A stretch of DNA of 64,000 bases from Bog-756 sp963833585 (lineage in GTDB: Bacteria > Actinomycetota > Acidimicrobiia > Acidimicrobiales > RAAP-2), in assembly GCA_963833585.1 (NCBI GenBank), contig CAWHYF010000003.1:310001-374000 (forward strand), read 5' to 3'. The translations under genes were made by a program, and so were the position numbers. The number at the start of each line of letters is the position of its first letter. Within the stretch, counting starts at the first letter, position 1. The notes below the pieces were generated by a model. It was not told the origin of the DNA. It made no database searches and was given only the letters and a program-made list of their open reading frames with translations. Shown piece by piece: positions 34,204-42,592 of the stretch.

Positions 34204-34635
34204 TCAGGTGGTACGGGCGATCAGCACGTGGCAGCCGGCCTTGTGGGCCACGGTATTGGGCACCGAGCCCAGGATCCGGCGGGAGCCCCGCAGTCCCTTG
34301 CTCCCCACCACGATGAGATCGGCGCCTACCTGGTCCGCCGTGGAGATGATGACCTCGGCCGGGTCCCCGACCCCGGTGTGGATCTCGGTCTCGAGGCCCT
34401 CGACGTTACCCGCCACCTCCGCCAACATGCGCTGGGCCACACCGCGCAACAGGCCCCCGCCCGAGGGGTCCGACACGTTGGCCCCGCCGGCCGGCACGGC
34501 CACGGCCGCCGGGGAGTGGACCCCCACCACCAGGTGGAGCTTCGCCCCCTGGTCCCTGGCCAGCTCCACGGCCAGCGCCACCGCCGCGCCCGCCGTCTCC
34601 GATCCGTCCGTGCCGACAACGATATTCGAGAACAC
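34204..34635 (-). CDS. Universal stress protein (UspA family)
   Basis: A 143-residue single Usp domain. NIVVGTDGSETAGAAVALAVELA is the typical first strand and helix, and GADLIVVGSKGLRGSRRILGSVPNTVAHKAGCHVLIAR holds the ATP-binding Gx2Gx9G(S/T) pattern. It is a cytoplasmic ATP-binding stress protein. GTG at 34635 has AGGAGGGG 6 bases upstream. No partner is adjacent; the leuB leader starts 43 bases past its stop. Confidence 0.9.
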   Translation of the reverse strand: MFSNIVVGTDGSETAGAAVALAVELARDQGAKLHLVVGVHSPAAVAVPAGGANVSDPSGGGLLRGVAQRMLAEVAGNVEGLETEIHTGVGDPAEVIISTADQVGADLIVVGSKGLRGSRRILGSVPNTVAHKAGCHVLIARTT

Positions 34636-34726
34636 TGCGATCCCCTCCTAGGTCCACGGCTCCGTCAGGCGATGGTAGCTGATCGGTGGTCCGGGGACCC
34701 CGGACCGGCGCCGGGGTCCCTTCCGG

Positions 34727-35416
34727 TCAGCGGCGCCGGGGGTGTTCGGACCAGGTTGCCCGCTCCGCCGGATCCGGGTCACGCCTGGGCGGGCCCAGCA
34801 GTTCGTGCCAGGGGATGGAGCCCTCACGGAGGCAGCGAATGGCCGGGCCACGGCACTCGACCACGGTGGAGGGAGTCCCGTCACAGGTCCCCCCGTCGAG
34901 GATCACGGCCAGTTCGTCCGTCCCGACGAAGATCGCCGCCACCTCGTCCGCCGAGGTGGCCGGCGGGCCGCGGTGCCGGTTGGCGCTGGTGACCACCAGG
35001 GGGCCCAGCCCGCGGCAGAGGGCCCGGACCACCGGGTGGTCGGGCCACCGGAGACCGACCGTGTGGCGGGCGGCCGGCGGCCCCCCGAGGTCGGCGGTGA
35101 AGGTCCGGCGACGCGGGACCACCAGGGTCAGCGGTCCGGGCCAGTACCGCCCAGCCAGGTGCCCGGCGGCCCGGTCCAGCCTCCCGGCCACGGCCCCGAC
35201 CTGCTCCTGTCCGTCCACCAGTACCGGAAGAGCCACCTCGGTCGGCCGGTTCTTCAGGGAGAACAGGTGGGCCACCGCCCGGGGCTGGGATGGATCGGCC
35301 GCCAATCCGTAGACGGTGTCCGTCGGCATGGCCACCACCGCTCCGGTCCGGAGGGCCTTGGCCGCCAACGCCATTGACTCGGCATCGACGGGAAGGGGTT
35401 GCAGTCCCGTCGTCAC
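34727..35416 (-). CDS. tsaC: Threonylcarbamoyl-AMP synthase (Sua5/YrdC)
   Basis: A 229-residue YrdC-type domain. VVAMPTDTVYGLAADPSQPRAVAHLFSLKNRP holds the conserved KxR-type site (K in SLKNRP), and VGLRWPDHPV and SANRHRGPPATS follow. It makes threonylcarbamoyl-AMP from threonine, bicarbonate and ATP, the first step of t6A in tRNA. Its GTG overlaps the prmC stop (GTGA). The order prfA-prmC-tsaC is conserved across actinobacteria and many Gram-positives. Confidence 0.9.
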   Translation of the reverse strand: MTTGLQPLPVDAESMALAAKALRTGAVVAMPTDTVYGLAADPSQPRAVAHLFSLKNRPTEVALPVLVDGQEQVGAVAGRLDRAAGHLAGRYWPGPLTLVVPRRRTFTADLGGPPAARHTVGLRWPDHPVVRALCRGLGPLVVTSANRHRGPPATSADEVAAIFVGTDELAVILDGGTCDGTPSTVVECRGPAIRCLREGSIPWHELLGPPRRDPDPAERATWSEHPRRR

Positions 35417-36354
35417 CGCACCGCCACCACCATGCGCTCCCGGCCGGCCAGGTCGCGTTCGATGCGGCAGTGGGCGAACCCGGCCCGACAGACGGCGTCG
35501 ACCGTGGCATCGGCTTGGGTGGGGTCGATCTCGACCACCGCCACCCCGCCCGGGCGGACCCAGTGGGCCCCTCCGGCCACGACGGCCTGGATGTCGGCCA
35601 TCCCGCCCACACCGTTCGAGTCTGACGCCAGGAGGGCCTGGGACGGCTCCCACCAGCGCACCGTGGGATCGAGGCCGGGGAAGTCGGCTTCGGCCACGTA
35701 GGGAGGATTGGAGACCAGCAGGTCGACCGAACCGGCGAGGGCGGGCGGTAACGCCTCGAACCACCAGCCCTCGGACAGGTGGACCCGACCCGCCGCCATC
35801 GGGTCCCGCTGGGACAATCGGTCGAGGTTCTCGGCGGTCGCCGCGAGGGCGTCGGCCGAGAAGTCGGTGGCCCAGACCACCAGGTCCGGGGCGAACGCTC
35901 CGCCCTCGACAGCCAACGAGAGGGCAATGGCTCCCGACCCTGTGCCGAGATCCACGGCCACCGGGCCGGGGAGTGTCGGCACGGCCGTCGTCGCGGCCGG
36001 TCCGCCGGTCCGGCCGCCGGCCCGGTGAGGGAGCAACGCCAGTTGGGCCAGGGCCACCTCCACCACCTGCTCGGTCTCCGGCCGAGGGATCAGCACGCGG
36101 CGGTCCAGGACCAACTCCAGGGAGCGGAACGGCCAGCGGCCGAGAACGTACTGGAGGGGCTCCCCCGCGGCCCGGCGGTCAGCCAGCGCCCGGGCCAGTC
36201 CGGCGTCGCCCCCCGCATGCTCGACGATCCAGCGGGCCTCACGGGCCGAGCCCACCCGCGCCGCCACGTTCTCCTCCAACCGGCTGCTCTCCCGTTTCCG
36301 GCCCGGGACCGAAGAGGCGGGCGTGGTCGGTCCGGGCACGGGTATCGAACTCAC
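35413..36354 (-). CDS. prmC: Release factor glutamine methyltransferase (PrmC/HemK)
   Basis: A 313-residue SAM-dependent methyltransferase. An N-terminal helical domain (GEPLQYVLGRWPF, RPETEQVVEVAL) precedes the Rossmann domain, with VAVDLGTGSGAIALSLA as the SAM motif and SNPPYV as the catalytic NPPY. It methylates the GGQ glutamine of release factors; the neighbour prfA encodes its substrate. The GTG start is 4 bases from the prfA stop. The Gly/Pro insert in the middle (GGRTGGPAA) is unusual but disordered. Confidence 0.9.
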   Translation of the reverse strand: MSSIPVPGPTTPASSVPGRKRESSRLEENVAARVGSAREARWIVEHAGGDAGLARALADRRAAGEPLQYVLGRWPFRSLELVLDRRVLIPRPETEQVVEVALAQLALLPHRAGGRTGGPAATTAVPTLPGPVAVDLGTGSGAIALSLAVEGGAFAPDLVVWATDFSADALAATAENLDRLSQRDPMAAGRVHLSEGWWFEALPPALAGSVDLLVSNPPYVAEADFPGLDPTVRWWEPSQALLASDSNGVGGMADIQAVVAGGAHWVRPGGVAVVEIDPTQADATVDAVCRAGFAHCRIERDLAGRERMVVAVR

Positions 36355-36358
36355 CGCC

Positions 36359-37435
36359 TCAGTCGTCGTCCAGTTGGCGGTAGCGCTTGTCGGCCATCAG
36401 CGCGTCGGTGAGGTCGTCGAGCTCCCCCATCAGGATGCGGTCCAGTTTGTGCAGCGTCAGTTTGATCCGATGGTCGGTGACCCGGTTGTCCTTGTAGTTA
36501 TAGGTGCGGATCTTCTCCGACCGGCCCCCACCACCGACCTGGTTCCGCCGCTGCTCGGATAGCTCGGCGGACTGCCGGTCCTGCTCGGCTTTGAGCAGTC
36601 GCGACCGGAGCACGATCATGGCCTTGGCCCGATTCTGGATCTGGCTCTTCTCGTCCTGCATGGCCACCACGATCCCGGTGGGCAGATGGGTGATCCGGAC
36701 CGCCGAATCGGTGGTGTTGACCGACTGGCCGCCCGGTCCGGTCGACCGATACACGTCGATCTTCAGATCGTTCGGGTCGATGTCAACATCCACCTCCTCC
36801 GCCTCGGGAAGCACGGCGACCGCGGCCGACGACGTGTGGATCCTCCCTTGGGACTCGGTCACCGGGACCCGTTGGACCCGGTGGGGACCGCCCTCGTGTT
36901 CGAGGCGCTGCCAGGCGTCGTCGCCCTTGACCACGAAGGTGACCTCGTTGAGCCCGTCGCGCTCGGACGGGCTGGACGAGAGGACCTCGATCTTCCAACC
37001 CCGGTGGGCGGCGTACCGGATGTACATCTCGTAGAGATCCTTGGCGAAGAGGTTGGCCTCCTCGCCGCCCTCAGCCCCCCGGATCTCCATGATCACATTG
37101 CGGCCAGCATTGGGATCGCGGGGCACCAGGAGGAGGCGGAGCTCCTCCTCCAGTCGGGCGATCTCGGCCTCGGCCTGGCCCACCTCGGCCTGCGCCAGGT
37201 CGCGTTCGTCACCCGAGGAGTCCCGCACCATCTCGCGAGCCGTCTCGAGGTCGGATTCCGCCGTCAGCAGATGGCGCCAGCTCTCCACGGGCTCCTCGAG
37301 CTCACGATGCCGCCGGGACACCTCCCGCAGCCGGCGGTGGTCCGACGACAGCGTCGGATCGTTGAGCTCGGCCAGCAGCGCCTCGTACTCCCGCTCGAGC
37401 TCTTTCATCCGCTCGTTCATGCGCTCGTTGAACAC
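36359..37435 (-). CDS. prfA: Peptide chain release factor 1
   Basis: A 358-residue class I release factor. PGGQSVNTTDSAVRITHLPTG contains the GGQ peptide-release motif, and the RF1-type region around the PxT (PVTESQGRIHTS) is in place. It terminates translation at UAA and UAG. The GTG at 37435 is chosen, giving the coiled N-terminal domain MNERMKELEREYE. It is followed by prmC and tsaC with very short spacing. Confidence 0.95.
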   Translation of the reverse strand: MFNERMNERMKELEREYEALLAELNDPTLSSDHRRLREVSRRHRELEEPVESWRHLLTAESDLETAREMVRDSSGDERDLAQAEVGQAEAEIARLEEELRLLLVPRDPNAGRNVIMEIRGAEGGEEANLFAKDLYEMYIRYAAHRGWKIEVLSSSPSERDGLNEVTFVVKGDDAWQRLEHEGGPHRVQRVPVTESQGRIHTSSAAVAVLPEAEEVDVDIDPNDLKIDVYRSTGPGGQSVNTTDSAVRITHLPTGIVVAMQDEKSQIQNRAKAMIVLRSRLLKAEQDRQSAELSEQRRNQVGGGGRSEKIRTYNYKDNRVTDHRIKLTLHKLDRILMGELDDLTDALMADKRYRQLDDD

Positions 37436-37580
37436 CGGGCCAGGGTAGTCCCAACCCTCCCGATGGCCTCCGGCGGACGGTGCCGGTGAGATCGGTCGTC
37501 CATCCGGTCCGGCCGCGCCGTGCCCTCGGGGGCCCGAGGCTCCCCGTCAGATCCGGTGCACCGGAAGGCCCGCTCCGTCC

Positions 37581-37817
37581 TCAGGAGGCCGGCGGCGGCG
37601 CCTTCTTCTTGCGGGAGCCGGTCTTGGCGTAGCGACGCTGGAACCGCTCGACCCGACCGCCGGAGTCGACCAGCTTCTGCTTGCCGGTGAAGAAGGGATG
37701 GCATTCGTTGCACAGTTCGAGGTGGATCTCGGGCTTGGTCGAACGGGTGACGAAGGTGTTGCCGCACGAACAACGCACCGAGGCGTCCACGTACGAGGGA
37801 TGGATGTCAGTCTTCAT
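37581..37817 (-). CDS. rpmE: Ribosomal protein L31 (zinc type)
   Basis: A 78-residue protein with CSC (16-18) and CNEC (36-39), the four-Cys zinc set of the C+ L31 form. Basic C-terminus. It sits on the 50S near the L5/5S region and can be replaced by a zinc-free form under zinc limitation. Its upstream region carries a sigma-R-like promoter (37879-37904). There is a 145-base gap to prfA with no terminator I recognise. Confidence 0.95.
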   Translation of the reverse strand: MKTDIHPSYVDASVRCSCGNTFVTRSTKPEIHLELCNECHPFFTGKQKLVDSGGRVERFQRRYAKTGSRKKKAPPPAS

Positions 37818-37878
37818 GGGATTCCTTCATGGGATTCTCCGGTGGTGGCGGCGTGGCCCCACCCGGCGCCCCGAGTGT

Positions 37879-37904
37879 AACGGAACCGCGACCCCGGTTA
37901 TTCC
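37879..37904 (-). promoter_or_regulatory. Sigma-R-like promoter of rpmE (GGAAT-N18-GTT)
   Basis: On the minus strand GGAAT (37904-37900) and GTT (37881-37879) are separated by exactly 18 bases, the consensus of the Streptomyces disulfide-stress factor sigma-R. A TACACT also overlaps (37879-37874), giving a possible housekeeping -10. rpmE is a described sigma-R target in Streptomyces. No sigR is in the window. Confidence 0.55.
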
Positions 37905-37925
37905 GCGGTCAGCCCCCCGGGGTGG

Positions 37926-39887
37926 TCAGGTGGCCGGGCCCTTGGCGATCTCGGCCAAGAACTCCTCGTTGCTCTTGGTGGTCCGGATCTTGTCCATCAG
38001 CAGCTCCAGGCCGGCCGCCGCGCTCCCCTCGTTGGCCAGGGCGTTCAGCACCCGACGGAGCTTCCACACCTGCTGGAGTTCGGAACGGTTGAACAGCAGC
38101 TCCTCGTGCCGGGTGGAACTGGCATTGACGTCGATGGACGGATACAGCCGACGTTCCGCCAAGCGCCGGTCCAGCCGCAGCTCCATGTTTCCGGTGCCCT
38201 TGAACTCCTCGAAGATGACCTCGTCCATCTTGGAACCGGTTTCGACCAGCGCCGTGGCCAGGATGGTGAGCGAACCGCCCTCCTCGATGTTCCGGGCCGC
38301 TCCGAAGAACTTCTTGGGCGGGTACAGAGCACCGGAGTCGACCCCACCCGACATGATCCGTCCCGTGGCCGGCTGGGCCAGGTTGTAGGCCCGGGCCAGC
38401 CGGGTGATCCCGTCGAGGATGATGACCACGTCGCGGCCCGCCTCGACCAGTCGCTTGGCCCGCTCGATGGCCAGTTCAGCCACCGCGGTGTGCTCCTCGG
38501 CCGGCCGGTCGAAGGTGGAGGCCACCACCTCGCCCCGGACCGAGCGTCGCATGTCGGTGACTTCCTCCGGTCGTTCGTCGACCAACAGCACCATCAGATG
38601 CACGTCGGGGTTGTTGGCCTCGATGGAGTGTGCGATGTGCTTCATCACCGTGGTCTTCCCGGCCTTGGGGGGTGACACGATGAGCCCTCGTTGGCCTTTG
38701 CCGATCGGTGAGAGCAGATCGACGATGCGGGTCGTCATGTTCTCCTTCTCGCCGGGCATCTCCAGGTTGAGCCGCTCGTCGGGGAAGAGTGGGGTCAGGT
38801 CCTCGAAACGGGGACGATTGCGGGCCACCTCGGGGTCCATGGTCGAGACCGTGTCGATCTGGAGGAGGGCCGGGAATTTCTCCGTGCTCCCCGCCGGTCG
38901 GCAGAACCCCTCGATGCTGTCCCCCTTGCGGAGCGCGAACCGCCGGGCCTGGCTGATCGAGACGTAGACGTCCTTCAAGGAAGGCAGGTACCCCTCGCAA
39001 CGCAGGAAGCCGTACCCCTCGTCGCGGAGGTCGAGCAGGCCCTTCACCGGGATCAATTCTCCCTGGTACTGCTGGTCCTGCCCGCCCGATCCCTGCAGAT
39101 CGCCGTCGCTGCCACCTTGGCGATCCCGACCCCGGCGGCGTCGGTTGCTCCGCCGGTTACCCACGTCGTCGTTGCCGCCGCCCTGGTTGCGGTTGCCCTG
39201 GTTGCGGTTGCCCTGGTTGCCCTGGTTGCGGTTGCCCTGATTGCGGTTGCCCTGGGTGTTCTGGTTTCGGTTGTTCTGGTTGTTCTGGTTGCTCTGGTTG
39301 TTCTGGTTGTTCTGCCCGCCGGTGGCTCCCTGACGGCCACCGTCCCCGGCCGGATGGCTCTCGCCTCCTTCGACCGCGGGGGCCGACGATCCACCGTCGT
39401 CACCGGATCCGTTCGAGCCCCGGTGCTCGGTGCGGGTGTCGACCGAGGTGGTCCCACCGAACTCCTCGTCGCCGAGATCGACCGATTCCCCGGTCGAGTC
39501 GACATCGTCGGAGGGCCCGAACGACTGTGCGGCCACCGGCCTGCGGGCGGGGCGACGCCCTCCGGCTCGTTCGCCGGGCTCCGCGGATCCATCCGTTGTG
39601 CCGTTCTCGCCTGGGGCATCGTCGGAGGCGGCGGTGGCGCGGGTCGACCGGGCCGGGCGACGTCCGTTGGCCTCGCTGCCATTCGAGCCGGATCCGTTGC
39701 CGGCCACGGTCTCTCCCGGGGCGGAGTCATCGACCGCCACACCGGTGGCCTTCAGAATCCCATCGATGATGTCGGCCTTCTTCGTTCTGGTATTGGTCTT
39801 CACAGAGAGTGCCTGGGCGATGGCGTGGAGCTCATCTCGCTCCTTGCCCTCCAATACCGAGCGCTCGAGCTGCTGTTCGGCAGTCAT
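37926..39887 (-). CDS. rho: Transcription termination factor Rho with an Asn/Gln-rich insertion
   Basis: The 653-residue protein has the Rho N-terminal helical domain, a disordered insert (about 50-270), then the S1-like RNA-binding domain (LIPVKGLLDLRDEGYGFLRCEG), P-loop VSPPKAGKTT (about 405-413), MVLLVDERPEEV, and a Q/R loop IMSGGVDSGAL. ATPase and termination functions are secure. Insert residues 191-240 are almost entirely Asn, Gln, Gly and Arg in tandem NNQ/NRNQ repeats, prion-like. The ATG has GAGGA 6 bases upstream. The 5' leader is about 200 bases, as often seen for rho. Confidence 0.95.
   Translation of the reverse strand: MTAEQQLERSVLEGKERDELHAIAQALSVKTNTRTKKADIIDGILKATGVAVDDSAPGETVAGNGSGSNGSEANGRRPARSTRATAASDDAPGENGTTDGSAEPGERAGGRRPARRPVAAQSFGPSDDVDSTGESVDLGDEEFGGTTSVDTRTEHRGSNGSGDDGGSSAPAVEGGESHPAGDGGRQGATGGQNNQNNQSNQNNQNNRNQNTQGNRNQGNRNQGNQGNRNQGNRNQGGGNDDVGNRRSNRRRRGRDRQGGSDGDLQGSGGQDQQYQGELIPVKGLLDLRDEGYGFLRCEGYLPSLKDVYVSISQARRFALRKGDSIEGFCRPAGSTEKFPALLQIDTVSTMDPEVARNRPRFEDLTPLFPDERLNLEMPGEKENMTTRIVDLLSPIGKGQRGLIVSPPKAGKTTVMKHIAHSIEANNPDVHLMVLLVDERPEEVTDMRRSVRGEVVASTFDRPAEEHTAVAELAIERAKRLVEAGRDVVIILDGITRLARAYNLAQPATGRIMSGGVDSGALYPPKKFFGAARNIEEGGSLTILATALVETGSKMDEVIFEEFKGTGNMELRLDRRLAERRLYPSIDVNASSTRHEELLFNRSELQQVWKLRRVLNALANEGSAAAGLELLMDKIRTTKSNEEFLAEIAKGPAT
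39168..39317 (-). repeat. Asn/Gln coding repeats in rho
   Basis: The DNA consists of short tandem units built from GGTTGCGGTTGCCCT-like and GGTTGTTCT-like words on the plus strand, encoding about 50 residues of NQN and NRNQG. Slippage would change the length of the insertion in frame. Confidence 0.85.
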
Positions 39888-40096
39888 CGGCTTCCTCGTT
39901 TCACATGTCCTCGTTGGCAGGTGGAGTGAGTCCCACTGCCAGGGAATCAGGGGTGGGGAGTCGCGAATCTCGAGATCGTCTCTCGCCTACTACTCCCCCC
40001 GACGCCGTCTACGGGCTGATCGCGTCCAACAGAAGCGATACAGGGAGTCCCGCCCACAAGCCCGATCGGGCACGTTGTGGTAGCGAAGGTGACACC

Positions 40097-40125
40097 AGTG
40101 TACAGGGGGACGAGAGTTCCGGCAA
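40097..40125 (-). promoter_or_regulatory. Rho promoter
   Basis: TTGCCG (40125-40120) and TACACT (40102-40097) are 17 bases apart on the minus strand. Transcription would start near 40090, giving a 5' leader of about 200 bases before the rho ATG. The 285 bases between thrC and rho (39888-40172) hold this promoter and the leader; I see no gene there. Confidence 0.65.
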
Positions 40126-40172
40126 CAACCGTCCCACCGCCACGCGCCACGACCACCACCCTCCGTGCCGTT

Positions 40173-41246
40173 TCAGGCCAAATCCAGTTGGGCCAGGACC
40201 GCACCGAGGTCGGCGTCGACCACCGTGGGGACGGAGATCTGGCTGATGGCGATATCGGGGTCCTTCAGTCCGTGGCCGGTCAGCACACACACCACCGTGG
40301 CCCGCGGTCCCACCCCGGCGGGCAGGCCGGTCTTCAACAGTCCGGCCACCGACGCCGCCGATGCCGGTTCGCAGAAGACCGACTCCTCGGCGGCCAGGAA
40401 GCGGTAGGCCGCCAGGATCTCGTCGTCGGACACCGCCGCGATCCCTCCGCCCGACTCGGTCGCGGCCGAGTTGGCCCCGTACCAGCTGGCCGGATTCCCG
40501 ATCCGTATGGCCGTCGCCACCGTCTCGGGGTGCTCGATCGGATGGCCCTCGACGATGGGAGCGGCACCGGCGGCCTGGAAGCCCAGCATGCGCGGAAGCC
40601 GGGTCGAGCGCCCCGCCTCCTTGAACTCGAGGTAGCCCTTCCAGTAGGCGGTGATGTTCCCGGCGTTCCCCACCGGGATGCAGTGCACGTCCGGCGCGTC
40701 CCCCAACTCGTCCACGATCTCGAACGCCCCCGTCTTCTGCCCTTCGATCCGGTAGGGGTTGACCGAGTTGACCACGGTGACCGGAGCCCGCTCGCCGAGC
40801 TCCCGCACGATGGCGAGGGACTGGTCGAAGTTGCCCCGTACCTGAAGCACCCTCGCCCCGTGGATGAGGGCCTGCGCCAACTTGCCCAGCGCGATGTGCC
40901 CCTCTGGGATCAACACCGCACAGGTCAGGCCGGCCCGGGCGGCGAAGGCGGCCGCCGAGGCCGAGGTGTTCCCGGTCGACGCACACACCACCGCCTTGGC
41001 TCCCTCCTCGGCCGCCTTGGAGATGGCCACGGTCATGCCGCGGTCCTTGAACGAGCCGGTGGGGTTGGCTCCTTCCACCTTGAGCAGCACCCGGGCGCCC
41101 ACCCTGGCCGACAGGCGTGGGGCGGCCAGGAGTGGCGTCCCCCCTTCCAGCAGGGTGACCACCGGGGTGGCCACCGAGACCGGAAGGTGGTCCCGGTACT
41201 CCTCGATGACCCCCCGCCACCCCGGCCCGCCGCCGGCGGCCATCAC
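40173..41246 (-). CDS. thrC: Threonine synthase
   Basis: A 357-residue fold-type II PLP enzyme. The PLP Lys is in GSFKDRGMT, and STGNTSASAAAFAARAGL and GNAGNITAYW are the phosphate-binding and substrate segments. It turns O-phosphohomoserine into threonine. Start GTG at 41246 (or the next ATG at 41243) overlaps the hom stop. It is the last of argS-lysA-hom-thrC. Confidence 0.9.
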   Translation of the reverse strand: MMAAGGGPGWRGVIEEYRDHLPVSVATPVVTLLEGGTPLLAAPRLSARVGARVLLKVEGANPTGSFKDRGMTVAISKAAEEGAKAVVCASTGNTSASAAAFAARAGLTCAVLIPEGHIALGKLAQALIHGARVLQVRGNFDQSLAIVRELGERAPVTVVNSVNPYRIEGQKTGAFEIVDELGDAPDVHCIPVGNAGNITAYWKGYLEFKEAGRSTRLPRMLGFQAAGAAPIVEGHPIEHPETVATAIRIGNPASWYGANSAATESGGGIAAVSDDEILAAYRFLAAEESVFCEPASAASVAGLLKTGLPAGVGPRATVVCVLTGHGLKDPDIAISQISVPTVVDADLGAVLAQLDLA

Positions 41247-42553
41247 TCGGCGTCCCCGACGATCCGCATGACCCCGCCGATCTGCTCCACCGTGTCCAGC
41301 TCGGCCAGCTCGGCCAGCGTGTCCCGGATATCCCCCTCCCGGGCCAGATGGGTCACGAACAACAGCCGCGCCTCGCCGGCGTAGCCCTCCTGCTCCATCG
41401 AGCGGATGGAGACGTCGTGGTCACCGAAGATGGTGGCCACCGCGGCCAGCACCCCGGGGCGGTCGGTGACGTCGAGACTGATGTAGCACTGGGTCCGGAG
41501 CTCGGATTCGGGCAGCAGCCGGGCGGGCCGGCGTTCCGGCGTGGGGGCGGTGGTCTTGGCGGCACGGTTGCGGACCGCGTCGATCAGGTCCCCGACCACC
41601 GCGCTGGCCGTGGGGAGACCGCCGGCACCCTGCCCGTAGAGCATCAACTCCCCGGCCGCCTCCCCCTCGATGAACACGGCGTTGAACGCGCCGCGCACAC
41701 CGGCCAGAGGGTGGGACTTGGGCACCAGCGCCGGGTGAACCCGGACCGAGAGCGCGTCCTCGCCGGTCCGCTCCACGATGGCCAGGAGCTTCACCGAGTA
41801 GCCGAGCCGTTCGGCGAATTCGACGTCGACGGCGCGGATGGCGGTGATTCCCTCTCGCATGACCTCGGCCCCGCCCACGTCGTACCCGAAGGCCACACCG
41901 GCCAGGATGGCGGCCTTGGCGGCGGCGTCGTACCCCTCGACATCGGCCGTCGGGTCGCGTTCAGCCAGACCCAGGGCCTGGGCTTCCGCGAGCACATCGG
42001 CGTAGTCGGCCCCTTGCTCGCCCATCTTGGTCAGAATGAAATTAGTGGTGCCGTTCACGATGCCCATGACCCGGTGGATCCGCTCCCCGGTCAGCGACTC
42101 CCGCAGGGCTCGCACCAGGGGGATGGCGCCGGCCACGGCCGCCTCGTACAGCAGATCGACGCCCTGCACATTGGCCAGCGTGCGCAGGGCCACGCCGTCG
42201 GGAGAGGCCAGCAGGGCTTTGTTGGCCGTCACCACCGGCTTGCCGGACTCGAGGGCGCGGCGCACCAGCTGCCCGGCGGGGGTCAGGCCTCCGATCAGTT
42301 CGACGACGACGTCGACCGACGGGTCGGCGACCAGGCCGAGGGAATCGGCGGTGAGCAGGTCGAGCGGGACGTGGGGTTCCCGGGCCAGGCTCAGGTCGTT
42401 GACCGCGATGCCGGCAATCTCCAGCCGGGCGCCACTCTGGACGGCCAGGGCCTCGGCCCGATCCTGCAGGATGCCGACCAGGGCCGAGCCGACGTTCCCG
42501 CAACCGAGCACGGCGATTCGCACGACGGGGTCGGAGTGGGCGGCCGAGGTCAC
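41243..42553 (-). CDS. hom: Homoserine dehydrogenase
   Basis: A 436-residue enzyme of the long, regulated type. The N-terminal Rossmann motif is AVLGCGNVGSAL, the family block GIVNGTTNFILTKM is near 160, and the last ~80 residues are an ACT domain (SLDVTDRPGVLAAVATIFGDHDVSI) that binds threonine for feedback. It reduces aspartate semialdehyde to homoserine. GTG start. It overlaps thrC at its 3' end by 4 bases. Confidence 0.95.
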   Translation of the reverse strand: MTSAAHSDPVVRIAVLGCGNVGSALVGILQDRAEALAVQSGARLEIAGIAVNDLSLAREPHVPLDLLTADSLGLVADPSVDVVVELIGGLTPAGQLVRRALESGKPVVTANKALLASPDGVALRTLANVQGVDLLYEAAVAGAIPLVRALRESLTGERIHRVMGIVNGTTNFILTKMGEQGADYADVLAEAQALGLAERDPTADVEGYDAAAKAAILAGVAFGYDVGGAEVMREGITAIRAVDVEFAERLGYSVKLLAIVERTGEDALSVRVHPALVPKSHPLAGVRGAFNAVFIEGEAAGELMLYGQGAGGLPTASAVVGDLIDAVRNRAAKTTAPTPERRPARLLPESELRTQCYISLDVTDRPGVLAAVATIFGDHDVSIRSMEQEGYAGEARLLFVTHLAREGDIRDTLAELAELDTVEQIGGVMRIVGDAE

Positions 42554-42592
42554 CTGGTCACGCTACCGCCTGGCCGGTGGCCAGCCCGGTGA

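Noticed and set aside
34132..34992. Long plus-strand frame across the usp gene
   Set aside because: It is antisense to usp and Arg/Gly-rich; the minus-strand Usp motifs are clear.
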